The notes below the pieces were generated by a model that saw only the letters and a list, made by a program, of their open reading frames with translations, ran no database searches and had not been told where the DNA came from. A program made the translations under genes and the position numbers. Positions 8,557-17,600 of a stretch of 64,000 nt of DNA are shown here, piece by piece. The stretch's first letter is position 1, and each line of letters begins with the position of its first letter. The stretch covers positions 248,001 to 312,000 of the forward strand of contig OZ244867.1 in the NCBI GenBank assembly GCA_965221175.1. Reading direction: 5' to 3'. Source of the DNA: JAJDZL01 sp965221175 (GTDB lineage: Bacteria > Pseudomonadota > Gammaproteobacteria > Arenicellales > JAJDZL01).

Positions 8557-9742
8557 CAAAGTTCGGGCGAAGATCCCGAATGCGCCGACTCCGGTCAATG
8601 CTGCGGTATTCGGTCGGATTGTCGACATTCTCGAAGAAGCACGCAGTCATGTCTCCCGAACGGTCAACAGCGCGATGGTGGTCGCATATTGGATGATCGG
8701 ACATGAAATCGTTGAGGAAGAGCAGAAGGGACAGAAACGGGCTGACTACGGCAAAGCATTGCTGCAGGACCTCTCGCAACGGCTCAACAAACGGTACGGC
8801 AGAGGATTCTCATTGACCACGCTCCAAGATTGCAGGAAGTTCTACCTGACCTATGTGCACAGATTGGCAATTCAACACCCAGTGGGTGTTGAATTCACTA
8901 TGCCTGCAATCGGCTTCCCAGTGGGTAGAGAACTGGACAAGAGCGAAAAACTCCACCCGCCGGGCGGAGAAATGAAACCAAAACAGCGCCCAACGGGCGT
9001 TGAATCCGCAACCGGCTTTCATCCCGACCTAAGCTGGTCGCACTATCGCGCCCTGATGCGCGTCGAGAACGAGGAGGCGCGGCAGTTCTATGAACAGGAG
9101 ACCGCTCGGAACCACTGGAACAAGCGGCAGCTTGAACGACAAATCAACACCCTACTCTTTGAACGCCTGCTCAAGAGCCACGACAAGGACGGTGTGCTGC
9201 AACTCGCCAATGAAGGACAGGCGACCGAACATCCCATCGACATCATCAAAGACCCTTATGCCTTGGAGTTCTTAGGGCTTCCTGAGTCGCATCGATTGCT
9301 CGAAAGCGATCTGGAGACGGCCCTTACGACTCACATGCAGGAGTTTTTGCTGGAATTAGGGGCTGGATTTGCCTTCGTGGCCCGTCAGAAACGACTCACG
9401 CTGGATGGGGACCATTTCTATGCGGACCTAGTCTTCTATCACATGCGCCTCAAGTGCTATATGATCATCGACTTGAAAACAAAAAAGCTCACTCATGGCG
9501 ACATCGGCCAGATGCAGATGTACGTTCACTATTTTGATCGTGAAGTATGCACCCAGGAGGACAACCCTACGATTGGCTTGATCCTCTGCACCGAAAAGAA
9601 CGACACCGTAGTCGAATACGTGCTTGACAAGGGCAACGAACGTATTTTCGCCAGTCGTTACAAGCTGGAACTTCCGTCCAAGGAAGAGCTACGCAGACTG
9701 CTTCTGGAATGGCGCTCCGAGAACGAAGAAGACAAGTTATGA
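8549..9742 (+). CDS. DUF1016 / YhcG-type PD-(D/E)XK nuclease
   Basis: The N-terminal DUF1016 domain (ILEEARSHVSRTVNSAMV, AYWMIGHEIVEEEQKGQKRA, LTTLQDCRKFYLTY) and the C-terminal PDDEXK nuclease domain (FYADLVFYHMRLKCYMIIDLKTKK) are both present in this 397-residue protein. Family members often sit next to type I and III restriction systems; their precise role is poorly defined. I chose the ATG at 8549, which overlaps the res stop and fits the conserved N-terminus; an upstream in-frame ATG at 8462 lies inside res. The linker around residues 105-160 holds a DNA palindrome and a related half repeat, described separately. The stop overlaps mod as ATGA. Confidence 0.9.
   Translation: MPDKVRAKIPNAPTPVNAAVFGRIVDILEEARSHVSRTVNSAMVVAYWMIGHEIVEEEQKGQKRADYGKALLQDLSQRLNKRYGRGFSLTTLQDCRKFYLTYVHRLAIQHPVGVEFTMPAIGFPVGRELDKSEKLHPPGGEMKPKQRPTGVESATGFHPDLSWSHYRALMRVENEEARQFYEQETARNHWNKRQLERQINTLLFERLLKSHDKDGVLQLANEGQATEHPIDIIKDPYALEFLGLPESHRLLESDLETALTTHMQEFLLELGAGFAFVARQKRLTLDGDHFYADLVFYHMRLKCYMIIDLKTKKLTHGDIGQMQMYVHYFDREVCTQEDNPTIGLILCTEKNDTVVEYVLDKGNERIFASRYKLELPSKEELRRLLLEWRSENEEDKL
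8869..9010 (+). repeat. Palindromic repeats inside the DUF1016 gene linker
   Basis: A near-perfect palindrome (ATTCAACACCCA / TGGGTGTTGAAT) lies near 8870-8896 in the coding region. A related half repeat, GGGCGTTGAATCCGC, is near 8995. Both translate to short PVGVEF- or PTGVES-like peptides in the variable linker between the two domains. The arrangement suggests in-frame insertion or expansion of a small palindromic element. Confidence 0.55.
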
Positions 9743-11730
9743 ACAAAGCCATTATGGATCGAATGCCGACCACGCCGGATCTGAACCAGGAACGCCTAGA
9801 ACAACTCCGAGCGCTTATGCCGGACCTGTTTACCAACGATGGGGCTCTCAACCTGGACGAGTTGAAACACCTCATCGATCCTGACTTGGTGCCGGAGTCC
9901 GAGCGCTTTGAATTCCGCTGGCTTGGGAAGGCCAACGCGAAGCGCAACGCCTTCACACCGACGCTCGCCTCTTTGGAGTATGATCACGAGCGCTCTGTGA
10001 ATCCAGAGCTTGCCGAGGGGAACGCCATCATTGAAGGAGAGAATCTTGAAGTCTTGAAATGCCTACTCGCTTCTTACCGCAACCGGATCAAGTGCATCTA
10101 TATTGATCCGCCGTACAACAAGGACAAGGATTTTGTTTATTCAGATACGTGGAAAGAGGGTAGGGATACATACTGGGAGCAAATTGGTGTGACTTCAGAT
10201 GGTGTCAAGATCGACACGAATACCAAGGCTGACGGTCGCTTCCACTCCAATTGGCTCAACATGATCTATCCTCGACTCTTGCTTGCGAGGCAATTGTTGA
10301 GTTCAGACGGTGTGATCTATATCTCGATTGACGACAATGAAGTGCATCACTTGCGCAGGATTTGCGATGAGGTTTTCGGTGAGGAATGCCGCATGGCGCA
10401 ATTTGTTTGGCGCACAGACGGCAACTTCGACAACCAAGCGAAAATCAAAGAGTGCCACGAGTACATCTTAATGTACGCCAAGAACCCCGAGGAGTTCCCG
10501 CACCCTCCGGTCATTGATCCCGGTATCCCTGACAAGAGCAAGCTTTTTCTGCCAGAGATCCGCAACACTATTGTCAAGAACGGCCCAAAGAATCCGCCCA
10601 GTGACATCGCTCTGCCAGATGGTTTTCCGTGCGATTTCGATGCGGGTGAGATACCGGCACGCACAGATAAGTGGCCTCACTTCAAGAAAGCAGTGACGGT
10701 AAAGAATGGCAAGGTCGTAGGTGGAGCGATCGCATACAGCGGTTGGAGCTCTAAGGACCTGATCGATGCATTCATCGCAGGTGGCTTCAACGCCGTTGAG
10801 GATGCAAAGGGGCAGAGGACTCGTTTCGTATTGACTTCAACGGGCGCAATTCAGGTTGTGAAGGGCAGGTCCGAGAACCAGAGTCACGTAATCAGTGTCT
10901 TGCAGGGCTTTGGCAACACGCAGTCCGAATCTGCGCGGCTTGATGAGGCTGGTGTGCCCTTTGATGGCTACCCGAAGCCAGTCAAGCTCCTCCGGTATCT
11001 GGTGTCGATGGTTGCGGCAGATGACTTCATTACACTGGACTTCTTCGCAGGTTCTGGGACGACTGGCGAGGCAGTCATGTCTCTGAATGCAGAACAGGGA
11101 GGGAAACGTCGTTTCATACTCGTGCAATTTCCTGAACAGATTCCCGAAGACAAGGCTGCCTACCGAGTTGGCTTCAAGAAGATCTCCGAGATCACGATTG
11201 CAAGGAATACAGAAGTTGCTACACGGCTAAATACCGCCGCCGATTACCTGGAAGAGCAAGCAAAGGAAGAACTGCCGGGAATGGAGAATGCTCGCCCTCC
11301 CGTGATTCGACCAGGATTCAAAGTCTATCGTATTGCGAAATCGCGATTCCCGCGTTCCGAGTTCCTCCCAGACCCACAGAAAACGGATGAGGAGAATCTC
11401 GAAGCACTCAATGCCTACATCCGTGAAAAGGAATCAGCGTTTCTGATGACATTCGATAGGCGTGAAATTTTGGAGGAAGTCCTTCTCAAAAACGGCTTCA
11501 TGCTCGACGTTCAGACAGAAGCCCTTGCCAATTTCACCGAAAACGTGGTCTTCCGCGCGTGGGACTCTCAGAAGGAGGTGACAGTCTGCCTCGACTACGA
11601 TCTGAAGGAACAGACAATCGCCAAACTCAAAGGCATGGAAGGTATCTTCGTCTGCCTTGAGCAAGCACTCGATACGACAAAGAAATGGAACCTCCGCACT
11701 GAATTCGGAGAGAGATTGGTGGCTTTTTGA
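9739..11730 (+). CDS. mod: Type III modification methyltransferase Mod
   Basis: Mod recognises the target site and methylates adenine at N6, and is needed together with Res for cutting. Motif order is that of the beta class: the catalytic DPPYN near residue 122 comes before the SAM-binding LDFFAGSGTTGEAV near residue 432. The region between (about 170-420) includes the probable target recognition domain. The ATG at 9739 overlaps the stop of the DUF1016 gene, giving translational coupling. The length, 663 residues, is normal and no disruption is visible, so host methylation at this system's site is expected. Confidence 0.95.
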   Translation: MNKAIMDRMPTTPDLNQERLEQLRALMPDLFTNDGALNLDELKHLIDPDLVPESERFEFRWLGKANAKRNAFTPTLASLEYDHERSVNPELAEGNAIIEGENLEVLKCLLASYRNRIKCIYIDPPYNKDKDFVYSDTWKEGRDTYWEQIGVTSDGVKIDTNTKADGRFHSNWLNMIYPRLLLARQLLSSDGVIYISIDDNEVHHLRRICDEVFGEECRMAQFVWRTDGNFDNQAKIKECHEYILMYAKNPEEFPHPPVIDPGIPDKSKLFLPEIRNTIVKNGPKNPPSDIALPDGFPCDFDAGEIPARTDKWPHFKKAVTVKNGKVVGGAIAYSGWSSKDLIDAFIAGGFNAVEDAKGQRTRFVLTSTGAIQVVKGRSENQSHVISVLQGFGNTQSESARLDEAGVPFDGYPKPVKLLRYLVSMVAADDFITLDFFAGSGTTGEAVMSLNAEQGGKRRFILVQFPEQIPEDKAAYRVGFKKISEITIARNTEVATRLNTAADYLEEQAKEELPGMENARPPVIRPGFKVYRIAKSRFPRSEFLPDPQKTDEENLEALNAYIREKESAFLMTFDRREILEEVLLKNGFMLDVQTEALANFTENVVFRAWDSQKEVTVCLDYDLKEQTIAKLKGMEGIFVCLEQALDTTKKWNLRTEFGERLVAF

Positions 11731-11786
11731 AGATACAAGGAGCATGCAACGGCTGAACCGCTCTGCCACGCATGGGAGAACATTGA

Positions 11787-14030
11787 ATGTACATTGCCTT
11801 TGTTGAGATACAGAACTTCCGGAAGTTGAAGGCATGCCGCGTCGACATCGCAGAACGGGAGACTATCTTCGTCGGTGCAAATAACAGCGGCAAGACATCT
11901 GCAATTGATGCATTGATTCTCTTTCTTAAAAAGAGCCGCCGCAAAGCCTTTGCGACAACGGATTTCACCCTTTCAAACTGGTCATCTCTTGATAAACTTG
12001 GAACAAAGTGGGTGGCAGCTGCCGATAATGAAGAACCAGATATCGCGGTTGACGCCTGGCTACCTCTGCTGCCCTCCATCGATGTCTGGCTCAAAGCAGA
12101 CGAAAAAGACCTTCACCGTGTTGCGCATCTCTTCCCTACGCTGGATTGGACGCCCAAGGAATTGTTAGGAGTCAGGCTTGTGTTTGCACCAAAGAACATG
12201 GAACGACTCTACAAGGACTTCCGAAGTACCTATATATCGGCATGTGACGCTAAGTCAGCTTCCACCAAAGCAAAGTCGGCGCTGTCTCTATGGCCAAACT
12301 CAATGAGGGACTTTCTGGACAGACAGCTTCACAGCCAGTTCGAAGTTCAGTCCTACATTCTCGACCCCGCGCAGTGCGCAGATCCTGTACAGGGAATCGC
12401 CCAGCCTCAGTCGCTACGGTTCAATAGCGCTCCGCTCAAGAGGGATCCATTCGACGGTCTCATCAAGATTGACGTAATTAGTGCACAGAGAGGCTTTTCC
12501 GATCCCAAGACAGAGGACGAGTCACACAGTGGCTTTGCAAGCTTGTCGGCCCAGCTACGCCATTACTTCTCCAAGCACTTGAATCCGTCAGAGGCTCCGG
12601 ATGCCAGTGATATCGAAGCGCTGGAGGCAATTGAAGCAGCGAAAACGGTATTCAACGAGAAGTTGGTGAAGAGTTTCAATCCTGCCATCGGAGAACTTGA
12701 GGGTCTCAACTATCCGGGATTCAGTGACCCGAAAATCTCCATAACAAGCAAGATCGATCCACGTGACAGCCTCGATCACGAGGCCGCGGTACAGTTCAAT
12801 CTGCCTGGAGCAGATTCGCTGTTCTTGCCCGAAAAATACAACGGACTGGGTTACCAGAACCTCATCTCGATGGTATTCAACCTGATCCGGTTCAGGGACG
12901 AATGGATGCGGGTTGGGAAAGCGGCTACGAATCAAGACACCCAGGATGTTGCGATTGAACTCTTGCACCTTGTACTTGTCGAAGAGCCCGAAGCTCATTT
13001 GCACGCGCAGGTTCAGCAGGTATTCATCAAAAAAGTCTACAACGTGCTTCGTAACCACGCTGAACTAGTGGATTCTTCCGTCTTCAGCACGCAGATGATT
13101 GTCAGCACTCACTCATCACATATCGCTCATGAACTGGACTTCTCGTGTCTACGCTACTTCCGTCGTGAACCAGCCGCGCAGAGGGGAAAGATTCCCACGG
13201 CAACGGTTATCAATCTCTCGCAGACATTCGGTGACCACGATCATACCTCAAAGTTTGCTACTCGTTATCTTCGGACAACCCATTGTGATCTCTTCTTCGC
13301 CGATGCAGCCATCCTCGTTGAGGGCTCGGCCGAACGCATGTTGATTCCCCATTTCATTCGGGTGAAGTTCCCCGGGCTGGATCAAAGTTACATCTCGCTT
13401 CTTGAGATCGGTGGCGCCCATGCGCATCGTTTGAAACCACTATTGGATACTCTTGGACTTTTGTCTCTGGTCGTAACAGACATGGACTCGATTCACGAAG
13501 CTAGCACCGGCAAGGTCCGCCCAGAGCGCGGGAAAGGATACCGAACACGAAACACCACACTCAAGGACTGGGTGCCCCAAAAGGAACTGCTTGATGATTT
13601 GTTTGGTCTGTCGGACGATGTCAAACAGACAAATAATGGGCTCGTCAGGGTCGCATACCAGTGCCCAATCGCTGTGGAGTACAAGGAGGGCGAAAGTGAA
13701 GACGAAGCAATACCTTATACGTTCGAGGATTCACTGGCCTTGACAAATCTTGCGCTGTTCCGGGGATACGCAAATCCGGTGGGTTTATTGAAAAAGCTTC
13801 AAGCGGCTCTCGGAGAGGACACCCTCGAAAAGGCCAGCAACAATATGTTCGACAAATTGGAGAAGGGCAGAAAAGCTGAGATGGCTTTGGAGCTACTCTA
13901 TCTGAGTGAACCAGATCAGGTTGAACCGCCACGCTACATCGATGAGGGTCTCCAGTGGCTTGAGAAAAACATTAAGGAGAGAAATGTTGACGCCATCTTG
14001 GCAGAGCCGGTAGAGGAGAAAGATGCCTGA
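11787..14030 (+). CDS. OLD-family ATPase/TOPRIM nuclease, GajA-like
   Basis: The N-terminal ABC-type ATPase domain begins FVEIQNFRKLKACRVDI with Walker A GANNSGKT near residues 29-36 and Walker B LVLVEEPEAHLH near 393-404. A TOPRIM nuclease domain follows with the acidic ILVEGSAERML near 508 and VVTDMDS near 565. The next gene is a UvrD-like helicase overlapping by eight bases. An OLD nuclease with a UvrD partner defines class 2 OLD proteins and is the layout of Gabija defence (GajA plus GajB), in which GajA is a nucleotide-sensitive DNA nickase. At 747 residues it is longer than the studied GajA, so membership is inferred from architecture. Confidence 0.88.
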   Translation: MYIAFVEIQNFRKLKACRVDIAERETIFVGANNSGKTSAIDALILFLKKSRRKAFATTDFTLSNWSSLDKLGTKWVAAADNEEPDIAVDAWLPLLPSIDVWLKADEKDLHRVAHLFPTLDWTPKELLGVRLVFAPKNMERLYKDFRSTYISACDAKSASTKAKSALSLWPNSMRDFLDRQLHSQFEVQSYILDPAQCADPVQGIAQPQSLRFNSAPLKRDPFDGLIKIDVISAQRGFSDPKTEDESHSGFASLSAQLRHYFSKHLNPSEAPDASDIEALEAIEAAKTVFNEKLVKSFNPAIGELEGLNYPGFSDPKISITSKIDPRDSLDHEAAVQFNLPGADSLFLPEKYNGLGYQNLISMVFNLIRFRDEWMRVGKAATNQDTQDVAIELLHLVLVEEPEAHLHAQVQQVFIKKVYNVLRNHAELVDSSVFSTQMIVSTHSSHIAHELDFSCLRYFRREPAAQRGKIPTATVINLSQTFGDHDHTSKFATRYLRTTHCDLFFADAAILVEGSAERMLIPHFIRVKFPGLDQSYISLLEIGGAHAHRLKPLLDTLGLLSLVVTDMDSIHEASTGKVRPERGKGYRTRNTTLKDWVPQKELLDDLFGLSDDVKQTNNGLVRVAYQCPIAVEYKEGESEDEAIPYTFEDSLALTNLALFRGYANPVGLLKKLQAALGEDTLEKASNNMFDKLEKGRKAEMALELLYLSEPDQVEPPRYIDEGLQWLEKNIKERNVDAILAEPVEEKDA

Positions 14031-15903
14031 GGCAGTTGCTCAAGGGGATGAACTCAGGCAGACGATCAAGGCGTGCCTTGATCTGGAGAAGCCCAAAAGC
14101 TTCTTCCTCTATGCTGGTGCTGGCACCGGCAAGACTAGGGCGGTCGTTGAGGCATTGGACATCTTCAGAGACCGCTATGGAAGGCTGTTCCGGCGGTCGG
14201 GCCAAAAAGTTGCTGTCATAACCTACACCAACGCGGCATGCGACGAGATCAGGCGCAGAATTGACTTCGACAATATCTTCGCCGTTTCCACAATCCATAG
14301 TTTTGCTTGGGAACATATCCGCACGTACCAAAATGACATCTCTGCTTGTCTCCGCGTACGCCTGTCCAACGAAATTAATGAACTTCACGATAAGCAATCG
14401 AGGAGCAAGTCAGCAAGGGCTGCTGCCGAGCGGAAGGTTCAGATTGAGTCAAAGCAGAAGCGCCTCAAGCATCTAGATGTCATCAAGCAGTTCACCTACA
14501 ACCCAAACGGCGAAAACATCGGCAAGAACTCGCTCAACCATGCTGAGGTAATTGCCATCTTAGCGGAATTTCTCTCCGACAAGCCGCTCTTGCGGCAGAT
14601 GCTGATTCGGAAGCATCCCGTCCTGCTTATCGACGAAAGTCAGGATACACAGAAAGACCTGATTTGTGCATTCTTCGCCCTCCAGGCAAAGTATCCAGAC
14701 CAGTTCAGTCTGTGTCTGTTTGGCGACACGATGCAGCGCATATACGCGGACGGGAAAGTCGGACTGGAGAAAGATGTCCCGAAAGATTGGGAGACGCCTG
14801 CCTTGGTTGTCAACCACAGGTGTCCCAAACGTATTGTGACCCTTCTCAATCAGATCAGATCGAAAGCGGACGGCGCTCGGCAGGAGCCTAGACAAGACGC
14901 GCAAGAAGGGGTCGTGCGACTGTTTCTGGTCAATGATGTTGATGACGTAAACAAACGTAAAGTCGAAATGGAAGCGGCCAGAAAAATGGCAGAGGTCACT
15001 TCCGACGACGAATGGATGTGCCAACAGACATTCAAAGTTCTTACCCTTGAGCATCACATGGCCGCACGCAGGGGCGGTTTTGACTGTTTCTTTGAGCCGC
15101 TTTACAGAATACACAAATTCAGAACTGGTTTGCTTGACGGGACTTTGAACGGAGTTGCTTTCTTCACACAGCAGGTTCTTCCCTTGGTTCAAGCCATGAA
15201 ATCTGGAGATAGGTTTGCGGTGGCTCGGATTGTGAAGGATCACTCCCCGATCGTGTCTCCCAAAAAACTGAGCGGAAGCATGAATTCATCAGCTGAAATC
15301 CGCAAGGCTGGGAGGTCTGTGAAGTCCATGTTCTCCCAGTGGAACGATGGCGCAGATCCCATCCTGTTGGATGTTCTCAAGGTGCTCGATCACAAAGGTC
15401 TATTCAGTATCCCTGATGTATTTGCACCCATCCTGTCCGACGCTGATGAGCAGGGAGAAAACGTAGAGTCAGTTCCCGCAGATGCGGAAGATGACAGGAA
15501 TCCTGAGGTCGATGCTTGGCGGGAAGCGCTTTCTGTCCCATTCAGTCAGCTTGAGGCGTATGCAGAATACATCTCAGACAGATCGCCTTTCGGGACACAT
15601 CAGGGCATCAAAGGGCTGCAGTTCCCGCGAGTCATGGTCATCCTGGATGACAACGAAGCCAGAGGTTTCATGTTCAGCTATGAGAAATTGCTTGGAGCGA
15701 AACCTCCGACGAAAACAGATGAGGAGAACCGTCGTGAAGGGAAGGACACGTCTGTAGACAGAACCCGCCGGCTCTTCTACGTGACTTGTAGCAGAGCTCA
15801 GCGGAGCCTCGCCGTGATTGTGTACACGAAAGAGGCGGACAAGGTTGCCAGCCATATGTCCAGTGTTGGCTGGTTTGAGGACCAAGAAGTGGTTCGAATA
15901 TGA
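14023..15903 (+). CDS. UvrD/Rep-like superfamily 1 helicase, GajB-like
   Basis: Helicase motifs appear in order: Walker A FLYAGAGTGKTRAV near residues 27-40, motif Ia VITYTNAACDEIRRRI, motif Ib TIHSFAW, motif II LLIDESQDTQ near 202-211, motif III LFGDTMQRIY, motif IV NHRCPKRIV, and the C-terminal HQGIKGLQFPRVMVI and LFYVTCSRAQ motifs. At 626 residues it resembles GajB proteins. Its ATG lies inside the end of the OLD gene, so the two are coupled. It is the last gene of the five-gene defence operon; the next sequence is a decayed TIR-domain remnant. Confidence 0.9.
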   Translation: MPEAVAQGDELRQTIKACLDLEKPKSFFLYAGAGTGKTRAVVEALDIFRDRYGRLFRRSGQKVAVITYTNAACDEIRRRIDFDNIFAVSTIHSFAWEHIRTYQNDISACLRVRLSNEINELHDKQSRSKSARAAAERKVQIESKQKRLKHLDVIKQFTYNPNGENIGKNSLNHAEVIAILAEFLSDKPLLRQMLIRKHPVLLIDESQDTQKDLICAFFALQAKYPDQFSLCLFGDTMQRIYADGKVGLEKDVPKDWETPALVVNHRCPKRIVTLLNQIRSKADGARQEPRQDAQEGVVRLFLVNDVDDVNKRKVEMEAARKMAEVTSDDEWMCQQTFKVLTLEHHMAARRGGFDCFFEPLYRIHKFRTGLLDGTLNGVAFFTQQVLPLVQAMKSGDRFAVARIVKDHSPIVSPKKLSGSMNSSAEIRKAGRSVKSMFSQWNDGADPILLDVLKVLDHKGLFSIPDVFAPILSDADEQGENVESVPADAEDDRNPEVDAWREALSVPFSQLEAYAEYISDRSPFGTHQGIKGLQFPRVMVILDDNEARGFMFSYEKLLGAKPPTKTDEENRREGKDTSVDRTRRLFYVTCSRAQRSLAVIVYTKEADKVASHMSSVGWFEDQEVVRI

Positions 15904-15981
15904 AGCACACAGCGTACACACGGCTTGAATGAAGTAGATCGAATGACCGCAAGATAGGAACAGAATGCGAAGCAGACACAC

Positions 15982-16115
15982 GTGCCCGCTACGCCACCTA
16001 GTCAGCTTCTATTCATCAGCCACGCCAATGAGGATGAAATCTACGCGAGGTGGCTAGCCCGCGATCTACGGCTATGGAGTATGGATCGACCAGATCAAGT
16101 TTCTTGGAGGTGAAC
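15982..16115 (+). pseudogene. Frameshifted remnant of a TIR-domain gene
   Basis: From a GTG at 15982 the frame reads QLLFISHANEDEIYARWLA, the usual start of a TIR (or SEFIR-like) domain. The reading then shifts near 16065 into another frame that gives YGYGVWIDQIKFLGGE, the next conserved block of such domains. No long frame continues beyond that, and the 100-bp IS1595 fragment begins about 90 bases later. The gene therefore looks truncated and dead. It sits directly behind the Gabija-like helicase, where it was probably another defence gene. Confidence 0.65.
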
Positions 16116-16207
16116 GTTGCGATTAGAGAGAAGTTGTTCAGAGTTCTCGCCTGCTGTCACAAACCTGCTTCAGGTAGGGCAGGAAAATTGCAATGGCAGC
16201 AAAGAGA

Positions 16208-16307
16208 AAGTGGTTTGAGTCGATCATCTGGGAGGACGGCGGTGCGGTGTGCCACCGTTGCGGCGGCACCAACACCTATGAGGTTGCTGGCGGCAAGCCC
16301 CTGCCAT
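16208..16307 (+). mobile_element. 100-bp fragment of the IS1595-family transposase gene
   Basis: These bases match 4567-4666 of the full IS1595 transposase gene with three differences that I can count by eye. The fragment is in the same orientation and covers only the zinc-ribbon coding part. It ends abruptly where the sequence changes to the 3' end of the PcfJ-like gene. With the full element at 4.5 kb it brackets the defence operon as a direct repeat. Confidence 0.93.
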
Positions 16308-16339
16308 GTCCGAATAATGACGGCCGTGCTCGCAACCAG

Positions 16340-17281
16340 TCAGTCTGCTCGCAGTAGTTCGTCAACGTCCGGACATTCCTCAATGTCCACATACCTTGTG
16401 GACGTCTTTACTTGGGCGTGGAACGCCTTACTGTTCGCGGTCGTTTTTATAATCGTGACCAGCTTCTCAGCGACATCCAGCTTCAGATGGTAGTGAGCGC
16501 GGGCGGGCGGCGCGCGCCAGCCATAATCGTGCTCACGGCTTTCTGCCAGTAGGCTTCGTTGCAACTGGTTCAAGCTGTTTCCGAGGGTGTCCAATCTTAG
16601 CTCGATAACGAGCTGATCGTTTTCGTCTCGGTTGTCCGCCGGGCAGTATAGATTTAGCGGCATTTCCAGGAAGTTTTCCTTGGAGGATGGCGCGATTACT
16701 GTTAGCGGTAATGAAATCAGCGGAACAGGATTGGGATCGTAATTCTTTAATACGAATTCGACTCCGGCCTCTGCAAGTACCTGATGCACTGTCGCCAAGT
16801 TTGCGACGGTTACCTTGCGCAGCAGGTTCGCGTCCTCGCGTTGCTGAATGTAGTCGTTCGTGCGACGATCGCACCCGCTGACACCGAGAAACTCGTATAT
16901 CTGCCGCTCCGTTTTAGGATCGGGACATCTGTTGTCCGTCGTTTTGATCTGGCTGATTAGAATCGGATGATATGGATCGTCCGATCGATGGAGTTCAACT
17001 GTCCAGCGTGTATGGTTTACGAAAACGCAAGCAAACGCACATTGGCCGCGAACGACTTTGTTGTGATAGCTGGCAACGCAGTGTCGCTGATGCCAGCCTA
17101 CTATCGCCAGCCGGCGACTGTTACCAATTATGTATCCCGGAAAGTCCGGCAACAACTTATAGTAGTCCGCAATATCATAGTACACATTCTTTTCGCTAAG
17201 TCGTCGTAGCGTTTCGGCTTTTGCTAACCGGTCGTGTTCCTCTCGCCAACGGCGAGGGGTCGAGTCGGATTCGGCCGCCAT
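16340..17281 (-). CDS. PcfJ-like domain protein
   Basis: The central part reads YIIGNSRRLAIVGWHQRHCV followed by ASYHNKVVRGQCAFACVFV, WTVELHR and ISQIKTTDNRCPD. This agrees with the PcfJ-like domain, found in plasmid and conjugative-element proteins of unknown biochemistry. The 313-residue protein has no signal peptide or membrane helix. Its 5' end overlaps the end of the preceding small gene (17196-17510), so the two are probably coupled. It is the last and largest gene of a minus-strand row whose small members carry hairpin leaders. The assignment is from motif memory only. Confidence 0.65.
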   Translation of the reverse strand: MAAESDSTPRRWREEHDRLAKAETLRRLSEKNVYYDIADYYKLLPDFPGYIIGNSRRLAIVGWHQRHCVASYHNKVVRGQCAFACVFVNHTRWTVELHRSDDPYHPILISQIKTTDNRCPDPKTERQIYEFLGVSGCDRRTNDYIQQREDANLLRKVTVANLATVHQVLAEAGVEFVLKNYDPNPVPLISLPLTVIAPSSKENFLEMPLNLYCPADNRDENDQLVIELRLDTLGNSLNQLQRSLLAESREHDYGWRAPPARAHYHLKLDVAEKLVTIIKTTANSKAFHAQVKTSTRYVDIEECPDVDELLRAD

Positions 17282-17510
17282 GTTGTTTTACCATCGACAC
17301 TGTATCGGCAATTGGTATTCCTTGTGCCTGCATACCCATTGCGCCAGCCGTAAAGCCGACGAGTGTCTGGTGATTGCCGGTTAGGTCACCGGCGTCTAGG
17401 ACGGTTTTAATGTCCTTTTCTCTCATCTGGCCTATCTTGGCCAAATGTCTGAGCGGCTGCGCGACCTTCGGGGGAAGCGCCGCGAGCCGGCTTTCTATAG
17501 ATTTTTTCAT
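17196..17510 (-). CDS. Small hypothetical protein upstream of the PcfJ-like gene, 104 aa
   Basis: I do not recognise the family. I start it at the ATG at 17508-17510 (MKKSIESRLAALPPK) because a good ribosome site GGAG precedes it; the frame is open further upstream through the leader, which I regard as noncoding. The protein is basic, with a helical first half and a small Gly/Ala-rich segment (VGFTAGAMGMQAQGIPI) that could be a weak amphipathic or membrane-interacting helix. The 3' end overlaps the PcfJ-like gene by about 86 bases. Confidence 0.6.
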   Translation of the reverse strand: MKKSIESRLAALPPKVAQPLRHLAKIGQMREKDIKTVLDAGDLTGNHQTLVGFTAGAMGMQAQGIPIADTVSMVKQHGGRIRLDPSPLARGTRPVSKSRNATTT

Positions 17511-17600
17511 GAGAATCTCCGAAAAAAAAGCCGGAGACTCCCACCCCCACCTGGGGATCGGAATCCCCGGCGGGGTTGAAAAATTTACGACGTTAGCGAC
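17511..17600 (-). promoter_or_regulatory. Hairpin leader A with Shine-Dalgarno-sequestering helix
   Basis: On the minus strand a stem (outer arms CCCC and GGGG at 17572-17575 and 17545-17548, then GCC/GGT, then GGGGA/TCCCC) closes a six-base loop and carries one bulged A. After it, CTCCG (17532-17536) can pair with CGGAG (17517-17521), which holds the ribosome site of the gene starting at 17510. The layout matches leaders B, C and D with different stem sequences. Confidence 0.65.

Noticed and set aside
5857..15903. Defence operon as BREX or DISARM
   Set aside because: No PglZ, BrxC, DrmA/B or phospholipase D genes are present; the motifs fit type III restriction plus OLD/UvrD.
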